In this document: piece after piece, positions 27,376 through 40,838 of the stretch
Position numbering within the stretch: position 1 is the first letter of the stretch
How the letters are laid out: each line of letters opens with the position of its first letter
DNA from: Rhodanobacter thiooxydans
GTDB lineage: Bacteria; Pseudomonadota; Gammaproteobacteria; Xanthomonadales; Rhodanobacteraceae
NCBI RefSeq assembly: GCF_030291135.1
Contig: NZ_CP127409.1
Location: forward strand, 372,001-436,000
DNA length: 64,000 bases
Direction: 5' to 3'
Notes under the pieces: generated by a model
The model's database searches: none
Told to the model about the DNA's origin: nothing
Seen by the model: only the letters and a program-made list of their open reading frames with translations
Position numbers and translations under genes: made by a program

Positions 27376-28569
27376 ATGCTCGACGCTGTACTCAATTTCC
27401 TGAATGACGGTCTCACCGGCGCAAGCTGGGGCCAGATGCTGGTCTACATGCTGATCGTGACCCAGCTCACCATCTTCACGGTGACGCTGTACCTGCACCG
27501 CAGCCAGACCCATCGCGGCGTGGATTTCCACCCGGTGCTGGCGCATTTCTTCCGTTTCTGGGGCTGGCTGACCACCGGCATGGTCACGCGCGAGTGGGTG
27601 GCGGTGCATCGCAAGCACCACGCCAAGGTCGAGACCGAGGAAGACCCGCACAGCCCGATGATCTACGGCATCAAGAAGGTGTTCTGGGACGGTGTCTCGC
27701 TGTATCGCGATGCCTGCGAGTCGAAGCAGGACATGGAGCAGTACGGTCGCGGCACGCCGGACGACTGGGTCGAGCACAACGTCTACGGCGCGCACCCGTA
27801 CTGGGGGCCGACCCTGATGCTGCTGATCAGCATCGCGCTGTTCGGCGTGATCGGTGCCGCGCTGTGGGCGGTGCAGATGGTGTGGATTCCGTTCTGGGCC
27901 GCCGGCTTCGTCAACGGCATCGGCCACTGGGCCGGCTACCGCAATTTCGAGAGCGCCGACACTGCGCGCAACCTGATCCCGTGGGGTTTCTGGATCGGCG
28001 GTGAGGAGCTGCACAACAATCATCATGCCTTCCCCAGCTCGGCCAAGTTCGCGCTGCGCAAGTGGGAATTCGACATCGGCTGGGCGGCGATCTGCGGCCT
28101 GCGCGCGCTCGGTCTGGCCAAGGTGCTGCGCGTGGCGCCGTCGCTGGATGTGCGCCCGAACGTGCGCCTGCCCGATGCGGAAACGCTGAAGGCCGTGCTG
28201 ACCCATCGCTTCCAGGCGATGACCGACTATTACCGCGCGGTGATCGTGCCGACCCTCGGCGAGGAGGCGCAGCATGCCGGCGAGAGCATCAAGTCGATGC
28301 CGCGTCGCCTGCGTCGTGCGCTGGCCGACGGCGGCCGCTGGCTGGACAACGAAGGCCGCGAGCGCATGCAGGCGGTGCTGGCCAGGCGTCCGACCCTGAA
28401 GACCGTGTGCGATTTCCGCACCCGCCTGGTGGCACTGATGGAGCAGCGCGGCGCCGAGCAGGCGCTGAAGGGCCTGCAGCAGTGGATCCACGAGGCCGAG
28501 GAGAGCGGTATCCGTTCGTTGCAGGAATTCGCGCAACGGCTCAAGGGCTACAGCGTCGCGACCGCCTGA
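27376..28569 (+). CDS. Acyl-lipid/acyl-CoA fatty acid desaturase
   Basis: 397 residues. A membrane di-iron desaturase introducing a double bond into fatty acyl chains. The three histidine boxes are complete: HRSQTH at 41-46, HRKHH at 78-82 and HNNHH at 213-217, separated by membrane helices. The C-terminal about 130 residues are soluble, helical and charged, longer than in minimal desaturases, as in Pseudomonas DesA-type proteins. The ATG at 27376 (MLDAVLNFLN) was chosen because upstream in-frame sequence is not protein-like. A strong terminator follows. Confidence 0.93.
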   Translation: MLDAVLNFLNDGLTGASWGQMLVYMLIVTQLTIFTVTLYLHRSQTHRGVDFHPVLAHFFRFWGWLTTGMVTREWVAVHRKHHAKVETEEDPHSPMIYGIKKVFWDGVSLYRDACESKQDMEQYGRGTPDDWVEHNVYGAHPYWGPTLMLLISIALFGVIGAALWAVQMVWIPFWAAGFVNGIGHWAGYRNFESADTARNLIPWGFWIGGEELHNNHHAFPSSAKFALRKWEFDIGWAAICGLRALGLAKVLRVAPSLDVRPNVRLPDAETLKAVLTHRFQAMTDYYRAVIVPTLGEEAQHAGESIKSMPRRLRRALADGGRWLDNEGRERMQAVLARRPTLKTVCDFRTRLVALMEQRGAEQALKGLQQWIHEAEESGIRSLQEFAQRLKGYSVATA

Positions 28570-28600
28570 TCGTCGCAATACAAGGCTTGCACCCACAGAA

Positions 28601-28626
28601 CCCGCCCGATGGCGGGTTTTGTTTTT
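28601..28626 (+). terminator. Rho-independent terminator of the desaturase gene
   Basis: CCCGCC-CGAT-GGCGGG followed by TTTTGTTTTT, 32 bp after the desaturase stop. This is a canonical intrinsic terminator on the plus strand. Confidence 0.9.
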
Positions 28627-28693
28627 GAGGGGCGTGGATGGGGCGGATGACCGGTCGGCTGACGTGGAGGAGTGGTCCCCACCCCGACCGACG

Positions 28694-28730
28694 GGCAAAA
28701 GAAAACCCGCCACATGGGCGGGTTTTCCTT
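28694..28730 (-). terminator. Bidirectional intrinsic terminator, mainly for rpmB-rpmG
   Basis: A ten-pair stem AAAACCCGCC / GGCGGGTTTT with an ACATG-type loop. On the minus strand it ends in TTTTCTTTT, and on the plus strand in TTTTCCTTT. It lies about 108 bp after the rpmG stop. It shares its CCCGCC/GGCGGG core with the terminator 90 bp away. Confidence 0.75.
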
Positions 28731-28771
28731 TGAGGTGTCGCGTCGCTGCAGCAGATGCAAGAGCCGAAGCG

Positions 28772-28791
28772 ATCCCTGCCTTCGCAGGGAT
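28772..28791. repeat. Short palindrome of the widespread proteobacterial ATCCCTGC type
   Basis: ATCCCTGC-CTTC-GCAGGGAT followed by GACG, a perfect eight-pair hairpin in the gap between the desaturase and rpmG terminators and genes. It resembles the common intergenic element with GGGAATCC/GGATTCCC-like arms seen across proteobacteria. Only one copy is seen in this window. Confidence 0.5.
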
Positions 28792-28837
28792 GACGTTCTG
28801 ACAGAGCCGCCGCGCGGAGCGCGGACGGGTCAGGACG

Positions 28838-29005
28838 TCACTTGATCTTGCCTTCCTTGTAGATCACGTGCTTGCGCACGACCGGATCGTACTTCTTGAA
28901 CTCGAACTTTTCCGGCGTGTTCTTCTTGTTCTTCTGCGTGGTGTAGAAGTGGCCGGTGCCGGCCGAGGAGATCATGCGGATCTTGTCTTGCGATTTGTTA
29001 GCCAT
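28838..29005 (-). CDS. rpmG: 50S ribosomal protein L33
   Basis: A 55-residue protein starting [20 protein letters not shown] and ending in [11 protein letters not shown], exactly the size and pattern of L33. The Cys-free form indicates a non-zinc-binding version (C-minus). It starts 10 bp after the rpmB stop, the conserved rpmB-rpmG operon. Confidence 0.97.
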   Translation of the reverse strand: MANKSQDKIRMISSAGTGHFYTTQKNKKNTPEKFEFKKYDPVVRKHVIYKEGKIK

Positions 29006-29015
29006 GGCTCAATCC

Positions 29016-29252
29016 TCAGACCTTTTCGCCGCGGGCGCGCATCTCGGCAATCACGGCCTCGATGCCATTCTTGTCGATCGTGCGCAGGGCGTTGTTGGAA
29101 ACGCGCAGCTTGATCCAGCGGTTCTCGCTGGGCACCCAGAAACGACGCTCATGCAGGTTCGGCAACCAGCGGCGACGGGTACGGTTGTTGGCGTGCGAGA
29201 CGTTGTTGCCGCTCTGCACACCCTTACCGGTGACTTGACATACACGGGCCAT
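29016..29252 (-). CDS. rpmB: 50S ribosomal protein L28
   Basis: 78 residues, the standard length for L28, with [20 protein letters not shown] and a basic [15 protein letters not shown] segment. A strong CGGAGG ribosome binding site lies seven bases before ATG at 29252. First gene of the rpmB-rpmG operon. The about 290 bp upstream, up to the divergent secB, hold no gene that I can support, only promoters and leaders. Confidence 0.97.
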   Translation of the reverse strand: MARVCQVTGKGVQSGNNVSHANNRTRRRWLPNLHERRFWVPSENRWIKLRVSNNALRTIDKNGIEAVIAEMRARGEKV

Positions 29253-29546
29253 GACGACCTCCGTAATTCTTGATTGACACCCGTTGGCCAGGGTGAGATC
29301 GGCCCAGCGGCGCCATGCGCCACGCGATGCTGGAGTTGTCGCAACGCATGATCGTGAGGTCCGTACCGCGTGGCGGACCGCCCGGAAACACCGGGTCGAC
29401 AGAGGCGAGCCGCGTATTCTCGCAGAAAAACAAGGCTGTGCGCAATCTTGCGGCGTTTCGCCAGCGCCTGCCGGCGTGCGCACCGCGGGGATGTATGGAA
29501 CAATCGGTCTCTTTTATACACACGACCCAGACCCGAGGAACTCCCG

Positions 29547-30050
29547 ATGGCACAAGAGATCACCAACGACCAGGCCAACGGCCAGGCCAGTCAGCCGCAG
29601 CTGGTGATGCAGAAGATCTACGTGAAGGACGTGTCCTTCGAGGCGCCGAACGCGCCGCAGATCTTCCAGGAGATCGGCGAGAACGAGCAGCCGCAGGTGC
29701 AGCTGAACCTGGGCCAGAAGGCCACCGACCTGGGCAACGACCTGTACGAAGTGGTGCTCAGCCTCACCCTGACCTGCACCATCGGCCAGCGTACCGCCTA
29801 CCTGGCTGAAGTGGAGCAGGCCGGCCTGTTCGGCATCGCCGGCTTCAACGAGGTGGACCATGCCGGGATCATCGGCAGCTACTGCCCGAACCTGCTGTTC
29901 CCGTATGCGCGCCAGGTGATCTCCTCGCTGGTGCTGGAAGGCGGCTTCCCGCCGTTCCTGCTGCAGCCGATCAACTTCGACGCGCTGTTCGCCGAACAGC
30001 AGCGCCGCGCGATGGGTGGCGACGCCGCCCCGGCCATGCTCAACAGCTGA
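29547..30050 (+). CDS. secB: Protein-export chaperone SecB
   Basis: 167 residues. A cytoplasmic tetrameric chaperone that keeps preproteins unfolded and passes them to SecA. The characteristic segments are QKIYVKDVSFEAPNAP, YEVVLSLTLTC, GYCPNLLFPYAR-like (SYCPNLLFPYARQVIS) and GGFPPFLLQPINFDALF. GAGGAA lies eight bases before ATG at 29547. The order secB-gpsA is conserved in gammaproteobacteria; gpsA follows in nine bases. Confidence 0.97.
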   Translation: MAQEITNDQANGQASQPQLVMQKIYVKDVSFEAPNAPQIFQEIGENEQPQVQLNLGQKATDLGNDLYEVVLSLTLTCTIGQRTAYLAEVEQAGLFGIAGFNEVDHAGIIGSYCPNLLFPYARQVISSLVLEGGFPPFLLQPINFDALFAEQQRRAMGGDAAPAMLNS

Positions 30051-30059
30051 GCCGTGTCC

Positions 30060-31085
30060 ATGCCTGAAAACCCGAAGCTGACCGTCCTCGGCGCCGGCTC
30101 CTGGGGGACGGCGCTTGCCGCACTTGCCGCGCGCAACGGCGTGCCGAGCACGCTGTGGGGGCGCGACCGCGAGGCGCTGGCGGCGATGGCGGCAAGCCGC
30201 CGCAACCAGCGCTATCTGCCGGATGTCGAGTTGCCGGCGCAGCTGAACTATGAAGCCGATCTGGCCACCGCCGTGCGCGGCGCCGGCATCGTGCTGATCG
30301 TGGTGCCCAGCCACGCGTTCGCCACGATGCTGGCCGAGCTGGCGCCGCTGCTCGATCCGGGCACCGCGATCGCCTGGGCGACCAAGGGCTTCGAGCCGGG
30401 CACCGGCCGCTTCCTGCACGAGCTGGTGGCCGAGCGGCTGCCCGGTCATCCCGCGGCGGTGGTCACCGGGCCGTCGTTCGCCAAGGAAGTGGCCGCTGGC
30501 CTGCCCAGCGCGGTCACCGTGCATTCGGACGACGCGGCGTTCGCGCAGCAACTGGCCGCCCTGCTGCATGCGCCGAACCTGCGCGCGTATTCCGGCGGCG
30601 ACGTGCTCGGTGCCGAACTCGGTGGCGCGATGAAGAACGTGCTGGCGGTGGCCACCGGCATTGCCGACGGCATGCAGCTGGGCCTGAACGCCCGTGCCGG
30701 GCTGATCACCCGCGGCATGAACGAGATGCTGCGCCTGGGCGTGGCGCTGGGCGCGCGACCGGAGACGCTGATCGGCCTGTCCGGCCTCGGCGACCTGGTA
30801 CTGACCTGCACCGGTGACCTCTCGCGCAACCGCCGGCTCGGCCTGGCGCTGGGCCAGGGCGTGGCGATCGACGAGGCGGTGCGCCGGATCGGCCAGGTGG
30901 TGGAAAGCATCCTCACCGCCGACGAAGTGGCGCGGCTGGCCGACAAGCACGGCCTGGACCTGCCGATCAGCGCCGGCGTGCGCGCCGTGCTGCACGGCGA
31001 AGTCACTCCGGCCGACGGACTCAAGGCGCTGATGGCGCGCGAGCAGAAGCCGGAATATCCACAAGGCCTGTTCGGCGCCGCCTGA
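30060..31085 (+). CDS. gpsA: Glycerol-3-phosphate dehydrogenase [NAD(P)+]
   Basis: 341 residues. Reduces dihydroxyacetone phosphate to sn-glycerol-3-phosphate for phospholipid synthesis, the substrate of PlsB encoded in this window. The NAD(P) loop is [10 protein letters not shown] near residue 10. The catalytic-region motifs [32 protein letters not shown] and [14 protein letters not shown] are all present. An in-frame GTG two codons earlier (30054) is an alternative start. Probably co-transcribed with secB. Confidence 0.96.
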   Translation: MPENPKLTVLGAGSWGTALAALAARNGVPSTLWGRDREALAAMAASRRNQRYLPDVELPAQLNYEADLATAVRGAGIVLIVVPSHAFATMLAELAPLLDPGTAIAWATKGFEPGTGRFLHELVAERLPGHPAAVVTGPSFAKEVAAGLPSAVTVHSDDAAFAQQLAALLHAPNLRAYSGGDVLGAELGGAMKNVLAVATGIADGMQLGLNARAGLITRGMNEMLRLGVALGARPETLIGLSGLGDLVLTCTGDLSRNRRLGLALGQGVAIDEAVRRIGQVVESILTADEVARLADKHGLDLPISAGVRAVLHGEVTPADGLKALMAREQKPEYPQGLFGAA

Positions 31086-31190
31086 GCCATCCGCTGCGCG
31101 CCCGGGCGCTTTGGCCCGGGTGCGTTGGCGACCATCGCATCGTGCCCCTGCGCTGCTAAGCTCAATGTTTTGGTCGTCGCCACGGATCGC

Positions 31191-34214
<3,024 letters not shown>

Positions 34215-34223
34215 GCCTTCGCG

Positions 34224-34544
34224 TCACGACGGCCGCAGCCGCGTGCGCAGCAGCGCGTCCACCGATTGCTGCCACTCCGGCGAGCCGGGTTTCGACTGCG
34301 GTGCTTCCTGATCCAGCTTGTCCTGCACCGCCCGGTTCCATGCGTCCGAGCCATGTTCCGGGCCGTGGCCGTCGTCGCCGATGTGCAGGGAACGATCGAC
34401 CCACGCATACCATTCGGGCGAGCCCAGTGCGACGTTCGCCGGTGTGGACTGGCTGCTGGTGCTGCCGGATGGCGGCGGTGCCGGCGAAGGCGAGCACGCG
34501 GCGAGCAGCAGGGCAAGCGGCAGGCTGGCGACGAGGCGGTACAT
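34224..34544 (-). CDS. Small predicted lipoprotein
   Basis: 106 residues. MYRLVASLPLALLLAAC is a lipoprotein signal with lipobox LLAAC, followed by a Ser/Pro-rich linker and two related segments: GSPEWYAWVDRSL and GSPEWQQSVDALL. The repeated GSPEW motif suggests a duplicated short module. Function unknown. It converges with the SNF2 gene. Confidence 0.8.
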   Translation of the reverse strand: MYRLVASLPLALLLAACSPSPAPPPSGSTSSQSTPANVALGSPEWYAWVDRSLHIGDDGHGPEHGSDAWNRAVQDKLDQEAPQSKPGSPEWQQSVDALLRTRLRPS

Positions 34545-34649
34545 GGGAGGCTCCGTGGGCGACTGCCACGGAGCCTAGCGCGGGCCCATGCGCGGGTGAT
34601 TAATTTTTCATGATGCGCGGCGCGCGGTTCAGCGTAGGTGGTCAGCCAC

Positions 34650-35333
34650 TCAGTCGCGCGCGGCCACTTCGTCGATGTGCCACAACAGGTCGGCCGGGTC
34701 GCCGTACACGCGGAACGCGCCGGATTGCTGCAGTTCGGCGTGGCCGTAGCCGCCGGAGAGCAGACCCACGCCGAGCGCGCGGGCACGCTGCGCGGCGAGC
34801 ATGTCCCACACGCTGTCGCCGATCACCAGCGATTGCTGGATGTCCACGCCGAGGCGTTCGGCGGCAGCCAGGAACAGGTCCGGGTCGGGCTTGGCGTGGC
34901 GTACCTGGTCGCGCGTCACCACCGGTACCTGCGCCGGGTCGACGCCGAGCGCCGCCAGGTTGGGTGCCGCCGTTTCCATCCGGCCGCTGGTGGCGATCGC
35001 CCACGGGATCTGCTGTTCGGTGAGATAGGCCAGCAGCTCGCGCGCGCCGGGCAGCGGCCGTACGGAACCTTGCGCGTGTTGCCGGTTGAACGCCTCGGCA
35101 TGCCATTGGCGCAGGCGGTCGAGGCGGTCCGCGGTGATCGCCAGCCCGGTCTCGCGCAGCAGGATGTTGGCGAACAGTCCGCCGCTCATGCCGATCTTGC
35201 GGTGGATGCGCCACACCGACAGCTCCACGCCCTCCCGATCCAGCGCCTCCTTCCACGCCAGCACATGCTGGTAGACGCTGTCGATCAGGGTGCCGTCGAG
35301 GTCGAACAGGAAGGCGGTGTCGCGGCGGGGCAT
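34650..35333 (-). CDS. HAD-superfamily hydrolase (phosphoglycolate phosphatase/beta-PGM-like)
   Basis: 227 residues with the HAD nucleophile motif FLFDLDGTLIDS at residues 8-19, a helical cap domain, AIATSG (motif II), and motifs III/IV KPDPDLFLAAAERLG and VIGDSVWDMLAA. This is a small-molecule phosphatase of subfamily I, substrate unknown. It lies 15 bp downstream of glk on the same strand, which suggests an operon and perhaps a sugar-phosphate substrate; that is inference. Confidence 0.9.
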   Translation of the reverse strand: MPRRDTAFLFDLDGTLIDSVYQHVLAWKEALDREGVELSVWRIHRKIGMSGGLFANILLRETGLAITADRLDRLRQWHAEAFNRQHAQGSVRPLPGARELLAYLTEQQIPWAIATSGRMETAAPNLAALGVDPAQVPVVTRDQVRHAKPDPDLFLAAAERLGVDIQQSLVIGDSVWDMLAAQRARALGVGLLSGGYGHAELQQSGAFRVYGDPADLLWHIDEVAARD

Positions 35334-35348
35334 GGCGGTTCTCCCGGT

Positions 35349-36365
35349 TCAGTCGCGCGGCAGCAACGAGCGCCCCGACTCCAGCACCGCCAGTGCCGCC
35401 GCGCCGAGCAGGCCCGGTTCGGGGTTCATGATCGCCTGGGTCGGTACCTTCTCCATGATGTCGCGGAAGCGGCCCTTGGTCTCGAAGCGCTCGCGGAAGC
35501 GGCCGCGTTCCAGCCACGGCAGCAGGATCGGGATCAGCCCGCCGGTGAGGTAGACGCCGTTCCAGGCGCCGAGCGTGAGCACCAGGTCGCCGGCGACACT
35601 ACCGAAGATGCCGGCGAAGGTTTCCACCGTGCGCGTGCACAGCGAGCAGCTGCCGTCCTTCGCGCGGGCGGTGATGTCCTCCGGCTTGAGCGCGTCGGGC
35701 GTCGCGCCGACCATGTGGCAGATCGCGTCGTACAGGTTCACCAGGCCCTGGCCGCAGATCAGCCGCTCGTTGGAGACGCGGCCGAACTTGTGGTTGAGGT
35801 AGTCGAGGATGGCGATGTCCTCCGGTGTATGCGCAGCGAAGCCGGCGTGACCACCTTCGGTCTGCAACACGCTGCAATGGCCGCCGCGCACCAGCAGGCC
35901 GCCGACGCCCAGGCCCGTGCCGGGGCCGACGATGGCGAAGGTCTGCTCATTCGCGGCTCCCACCACCGGGCGCGGCACCGTGCCCACGTCGACCAGGTCG
36001 TCGCCCTGCAACAAGGTCACCGCCATGCTCTGCGCCGCGAAGTCGTTGACCAGATGCACGTATTCCAGGCCCAGCGCGCTGGCGGTCTGCTGCGCCGAGA
36101 TCGCCCACGGATTGTTGGTGACCTTGACCGTCTCGCCGTCGACGATGCGCCCGGCCGCGGCCACGATCGCGCGGCTGACCTTGAGGCCGGTGTCGGCGAG
36201 GTAGTGCTTCGCCGTCTCGACCAGCGAATCGTGGTCGGCCACGCGGTAGCGCCGGATGCTGTCGGTCAGCAGCGGCTGGTCGCGCGATGGATCGGCCACC
36301 CCGAAACGGACGTTGGTGCCGCCGAGATCGACGAGCAGGGTGGGGATGTTGCTGGACTGGCTCAT
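35349..36365 (-). CDS. glk: Glucokinase
   Basis: 338 residues. Phosphorylates glucose with ATP to glucose 6-phosphate. The bacterial-glucokinase pattern is clear: LLVDLGGTNVRFGV (phosphate 1), VNDFAAQSMA with the catalytic Asp, and VGPGTGLGVGGL. GEGGH-like EGGHAGFAAHTPEDIAILDY follows. ATG at 36365 gives MSQSSNIPTLLVDLGG, normal for the family. Divergent from hemB, with about 116 bp between them. Confidence 0.96.
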   Translation of the reverse strand: MSQSSNIPTLLVDLGGTNVRFGVADPSRDQPLLTDSIRRYRVADHDSLVETAKHYLADTGLKVSRAIVAAAGRIVDGETVKVTNNPWAISAQQTASALGLEYVHLVNDFAAQSMAVTLLQGDDLVDVGTVPRPVVGAANEQTFAIVGPGTGLGVGGLLVRGGHCSVLQTEGGHAGFAAHTPEDIAILDYLNHKFGRVSNERLICGQGLVNLYDAICHMVGATPDALKPEDITARAKDGSCSLCTRTVETFAGIFGSVAGDLVLTLGAWNGVYLTGGLIPILLPWLERGRFRERFETKGRFRDIMEKVPTQAIMNPEPGLLGAAALAVLESGRSLLPRD

Positions 36366-36385
36366 GGAACTTCCTGACGGCGTGA

Positions 36386-37474
<1,089 letters not shown>

Positions 37475-37610
37475 TCGAGGCGGGGAAACAGCAGGGCAAA
37501 TCGACTCCCTGGGGCCTTTTGGACGGGTGGAAATGAAAATGGTAGGCCCTCGTGGTACGGCATGCCGGGCTACCATCAGTTCGTAAGGTTTGCGGTGTTG
37601 GGGATGTCTG

Positions 37611-38021
37611 ATGCTATTGGCCCATCTGATATTGCTGGCTCAGATAACTCACCGTGGTGTGGGTCGCGGGGAATGTGGTCTTCAGGAAAACAGGGCCATC
37701 GTCGAAAAGACCCGGGCGATGATTTTGCATGACGCACCGCTGGACTCGCTGGTTGGCGAATTTCCTACTCCGGGCGGCACCCCCGAGTGTGCAAGGGTCG
37801 TATTTTCAATTGGTGGTGATGGCCATCCGGTTGACGTGCGCGTGGTCGAGTCGTCCGGAAACGTTGCGGTCAATATGGCGGTCGTCAGGTCCGTCAAAAA
37901 GTATGTAATGAAAAAGGAATTGCCCCGTTGGTTCAGAACCTACATGCTGGTCTTCCGCGTTGATGACAACAAGATGCCACCAAACTATGTTGATGGCATG
38001 AGGCCAAGCCAGCTTCCATGA
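37611..38021 (+). CDS. Small TonB C-terminal-like secreted protein
   Basis: 136 residues from ATG at 37611 (an in-frame TTG lies seven codons earlier). The N-terminus MLLAHLILLAQITHRGVG could be a signal or anchor. The rest has RVVFSIGGDGHPVDVRVVESSG and two charged ends, the layout of a TonB C-terminal domain without the proline-rich spacer or a clear transmembrane hook. The base composition is much lower in G+C than its neighbours, suggesting a different origin or weak selection. Function is unclear; it might be an isolated TonB-like fragment. Confidence 0.6.
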   Translation: MLLAHLILLAQITHRGVGRGECGLQENRAIVEKTRAMILHDAPLDSLVGEFPTPGGTPECARVVFSIGGDGHPVDVRVVESSGNVAVNMAVVRSVKKYVMKKELPRWFRTYMLVFRVDDNKMPPNYVDGMRPSQLP

Positions 38022-38175
38022 CGAGTCATCTAGCTAAGCTAGCTAAAGAGGAATGCCTAGCCCTCCGCAGGAGGGTGAAGCGCTGCTTTTCACAATGACC
38101 GATCGGGATGCGCAAGTCCGAGGCGCTCGCGCGATACCATTGTCATCTCCGATCGCAAACCCGAGCCCGGAACGC

Positions 38176-39228
38176 ATGACCCCCACCCGCCTCGAAATCA
38201 CCCGCCCCGACGACTGGCACCTGCACCTCCGCGACAGCGCCGCGCTGGCCTCGGTGATCGGCCACACCGCGCAGCGCTTCGCCCGCGCCATCGTGATGCC
38301 GAACCTGAAGCCACCGGTGACCACGGTGGCGCAGGCGGAGGACTATCGTCGACGCATCCTTGCCAGCCTGCCGGTAGACGCGCGCTTCCAGCCGTTGATG
38401 ACGCTGTACCTCACCGAGAACACGGCGGTGGAGGAAATTGCCCGCGCCAGGGCCAGCGACAGCGTGTTCGCGGTGAAGTACTACCCGGCCGGTGCTACCA
38501 CCAACTCCGATTCCGGCGTGCGCGAGCTGTCGCGGGTGTACCGCGTGCTCGAAGCGATGGAGAAGCACGAGCTGCCTCTATTGCTGCATGGCGAGGTCAC
38601 CGATCCGGCCATCGACATCTTCGATCGCGAGCGGGTGTTCATCGAGCGCCACCTGCTGCCGCTGCGCGAGCGCTTCCCGGCGCTGCGCATGGTGCTGGAG
38701 CACATCACCACCCGCGACGCGGTCGAGTTCATCCGTGGCGCGCCGGCCAACGTGGCGGCCACGATCACCGCGCATCACCTGCTGCTCAATCGCAATGCGT
38801 TGTTCGAGGGCGGCATCCGCCCGCACAACTACTGCGCACCGATTCTCAAGCGCGAGACGCATCGCGCCGCACTGCTGCAGGCGGCCACCAGTGGCGATCC
38901 GCATTTCTTCCTCGGCACCGACAGCGCGCCGCATCCGCGCGAAGCGAAGGAGACGGGCTGCGGCTGCGCGGGGCTCTACACGGCCCATGCGGCGCTGGAG
39001 TTGTATGCCGAGGCTTTCGAACAGGCGGGCCGACTGGATCGGCTGGAAGCGTTCGCCAGCTTCCACGGCCCGGATTTCTACCGTCTGCCGCGCAACACGG
39101 ATCGCATCGCGCTCGAGCGCACGCCGTGGATCGTGCCGGACGAATATCCGCTGGGTGGATCCACCTGCAAGCCGATGCGCGCCGGTGAATCGATAGCGTG
39201 GTCGCTGGTAGAACAGACCACTTTTTGA
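38176..39228 (+). CDS. pyrC: Dihydroorotase (class II, PyrC)
   Basis: 350 residues. Cyclises carbamoyl aspartate in pyrimidine synthesis. The metal site is complete: DDWHLHLRD near the N-terminus, the carbamylated lysine in [22 protein letters not shown] and [12 protein letters not shown] at 38176 ([10 protein letters not shown]) is the family start; longer in-frame starts precede sequence without homology character. It converges with gshA across a palindromic repeat. Confidence 0.97.
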   Translation: MTPTRLEITRPDDWHLHLRDSAALASVIGHTAQRFARAIVMPNLKPPVTTVAQAEDYRRRILASLPVDARFQPLMTLYLTENTAVEEIARARASDSVFAVKYYPAGATTNSDSGVRELSRVYRVLEAMEKHELPLLLHGEVTDPAIDIFDRERVFIERHLLPLRERFPALRMVLEHITTRDAVEFIRGAPANVAATITAHHLLLNRNALFEGGIRPHNYCAPILKRETHRAALLQAATSGDPHFFLGTDSAPHPREAKETGCGCAGLYTAHAALELYAEAFEQAGRLDRLEAFASFHGPDFYRLPRNTDRIALERTPWIVPDEYPLGGSTCKPMRAGESIAWSLVEQTTF

Positions 39229-39279
39229 CGAGACGCACGAACGCGTCGAACGTGTCCAGCAAGAGCGACCCCACCCCGG

Positions 39280-39303
39280 CCCTCCCCTGCTTGCAGGGGA
39301 GGG
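39280..39303. repeat. Dispersed GC-rich palindromic repeat, copy 3
   Basis: CCCTCCCCTGC-TT-GCAGGGGAGGG, a perfect eleven-pair palindrome between the convergent pyrC and gshA stops. It is preceded by ACCCCACCCCGG, the inverted form of the flank seen after copy 2. It could act as a transcription-end hairpin for both genes. Confidence 0.7.
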
Positions 39304-39337
39304 GGCGAGAGCAGGGCTCACTCCTGGCTTGGGCAGC

Positions 39338-40705
39338 TCAGTAGGCGAACTCGCGGAACACCGGATCGACACTGCCGTGCCAGGGGCCGTGGAACAGCTC
39401 CAGCTTGCGCTCGGCCGGGGTCTGGTTGGCCTGCACGATCTCGATCATCGGTTCGAGGAAGATGCTTTCGTCGGCGCCGTGGCGGTTGAGGCGGGCGCGG
39501 CGCTTGAGGCCGTGGCTGGCGATCTTTAGCGCTTCCTCGGCGAGGTCGCGCACCATGCCGCCGCGGAAGGGCAGCTTCAGCGCGTGCTTCGGCACGCCGT
39601 CGCGCAGGGCATGGCGTTCCTCGCGGCTGAAGTCCTTGACCAGGTCCCACGCCGCGTCCAGCGCTTCGTCGTCGTACAGCAGACCAACCCAGAACGCGGG
39701 CAGCGCGCACAGCCGGTTCCACGGGCCGCCGTCGGCGCCGCGCATTTCCAGGTATTGCTTCAGGCGCACCTCGGGGAAGGCGGTGGTGAGGTGGTCGGCG
39801 AAGTCCTTCATGGTCGCGTGCACGCCCGGCAGGGTGGGCAGCTCGCCGGCGAGGAAGCGCTTGAAATCCTGCCCGGCCAGGTCGATGTAGCGGCCGTCCT
39901 GGTAGCTGAAGTACATCGGCACGTCGAGGATGTAGTCGACGTAGCGCTCGTAGCCGAAGCCGTCGGCGAACACGAAGTCGAGCATGCCGGTGCGGTCCGG
40001 ATCGGTGTCGGTCCAGATCTGCGAGCGGTACGACAGATAGCCGTTTGGACGTCCTTCGGTGAACGGCGAATCGGCGAACAGCGCGGTGGCGATCGGTTGC
40101 AGCGCGAGGCCGACGCGGAACTTCTTGATCATGTCCGCTTCGGACGAGAAATCCAGGTTCACCTGCACCGTGCAGGTGCGCGTCATCATGTCCAGGCCGA
40201 GCGAGCCGACCTTGGGCATGTATTCGCGCATGATCTTGTAGCGGCCCTTCGGCATCCACGGCATCTCGTCGCGCCGCCATTTCGGCTGGAAGCCCATGCC
40301 GAGGAAGCCCAGGCCCATGCCGCTGGCGACCGAGCGGACTTCCTCCAGGTGCGAGTTCACCTCGCAGCAGGTCTGGTGGATGGTCTCCAGCGGCGCGCCG
40401 GACAACTCCAGCTGCCCGGCCGGTTCCAGCGTGATCGAGGCCTTGTCGCGCGACAGCGCCACCGGGTTCTCGCCCTCACGCGCCACCTCCCAGCCGTAGC
40501 GGGTGGCGATGTTTTCCAGCAGCAGCTTGATGCCGCGCTCGCCCTCGAACGTGGGCGGGCGCAAGTCGTCGGTGCGGAAGCCGAATTTCTCGTGCTCGGT
40601 GCCGATGCGCCACGCCTCGCGCGGCTTCTCGCCGGCGGCGAGGTAGTCGGCAAGCTGCTGGCGGCCCTGGATCGGGGTGCTCTTGACGGCACTGGGTATG
40701 GACAC
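39338..40705 (-). CDS. gshA: Glutamate-cysteine ligase (GCS2/plant-like type)
   Basis: First enzyme of glutathione synthesis. 455 residues from GTG at 40705, which has a GAGG eight bases upstream; an ATG at 40786 (482 residues) is in frame but has no ribosome binding site. [12 protein letters not shown] and [13 protein letters not shown] are the active-site segments of the GCS2 family found in xanthomonads and plants. The rest follows it: [17 protein letters not shown] and [22 protein letters not shown]. Transcribed towards pyrC. Confidence 0.94.
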   Translation of the reverse strand: MSIPSAVKSTPIQGRQQLADYLAAGEKPREAWRIGTEHEKFGFRTDDLRPPTFEGERGIKLLLENIATRYGWEVAREGENPVALSRDKASITLEPAGQLELSGAPLETIHQTCCEVNSHLEEVRSVASGMGLGFLGMGFQPKWRRDEMPWMPKGRYKIMREYMPKVGSLGLDMMTRTCTVQVNLDFSSEADMIKKFRVGLALQPIATALFADSPFTEGRPNGYLSYRSQIWTDTDPDRTGMLDFVFADGFGYERYVDYILDVPMYFSYQDGRYIDLAGQDFKRFLAGELPTLPGVHATMKDFADHLTTAFPEVRLKQYLEMRGADGGPWNRLCALPAFWVGLLYDDEALDAAWDLVKDFSREERHALRDGVPKHALKLPFRGGMVRDLAEEALKIASHGLKRRARLNRHGADESIFLEPMIEIVQANQTPAERKLELFHGPWHGSVDPVFREFAY

Positions 40706-40838
40706 GGGCGAAGCCTCGCTGGGGGAGCCGACACTATGGGGGCGACGCAAGGCGACGAAAAGGGGTGTCGTGGAATGCGGGGCCATTAGAGCCGCACACG
40801 CGGGATCGCGCCCTGAGCTGGATCAACCAGGTATGCAC

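Noticed and set aside
28674-28690. A fourth copy of the GC-rich repeat (TCCCCACCCCG).
   Set aside because: Only the flank-like part is present without the palindrome, so a chance match cannot be excluded.
37541-37574. Inverted repeat GGTAGGCCC / GGGCTACC after hemB.
   Set aside because: It has a bulge and a 17-base loop and no T-tract; too weak to call a terminator.
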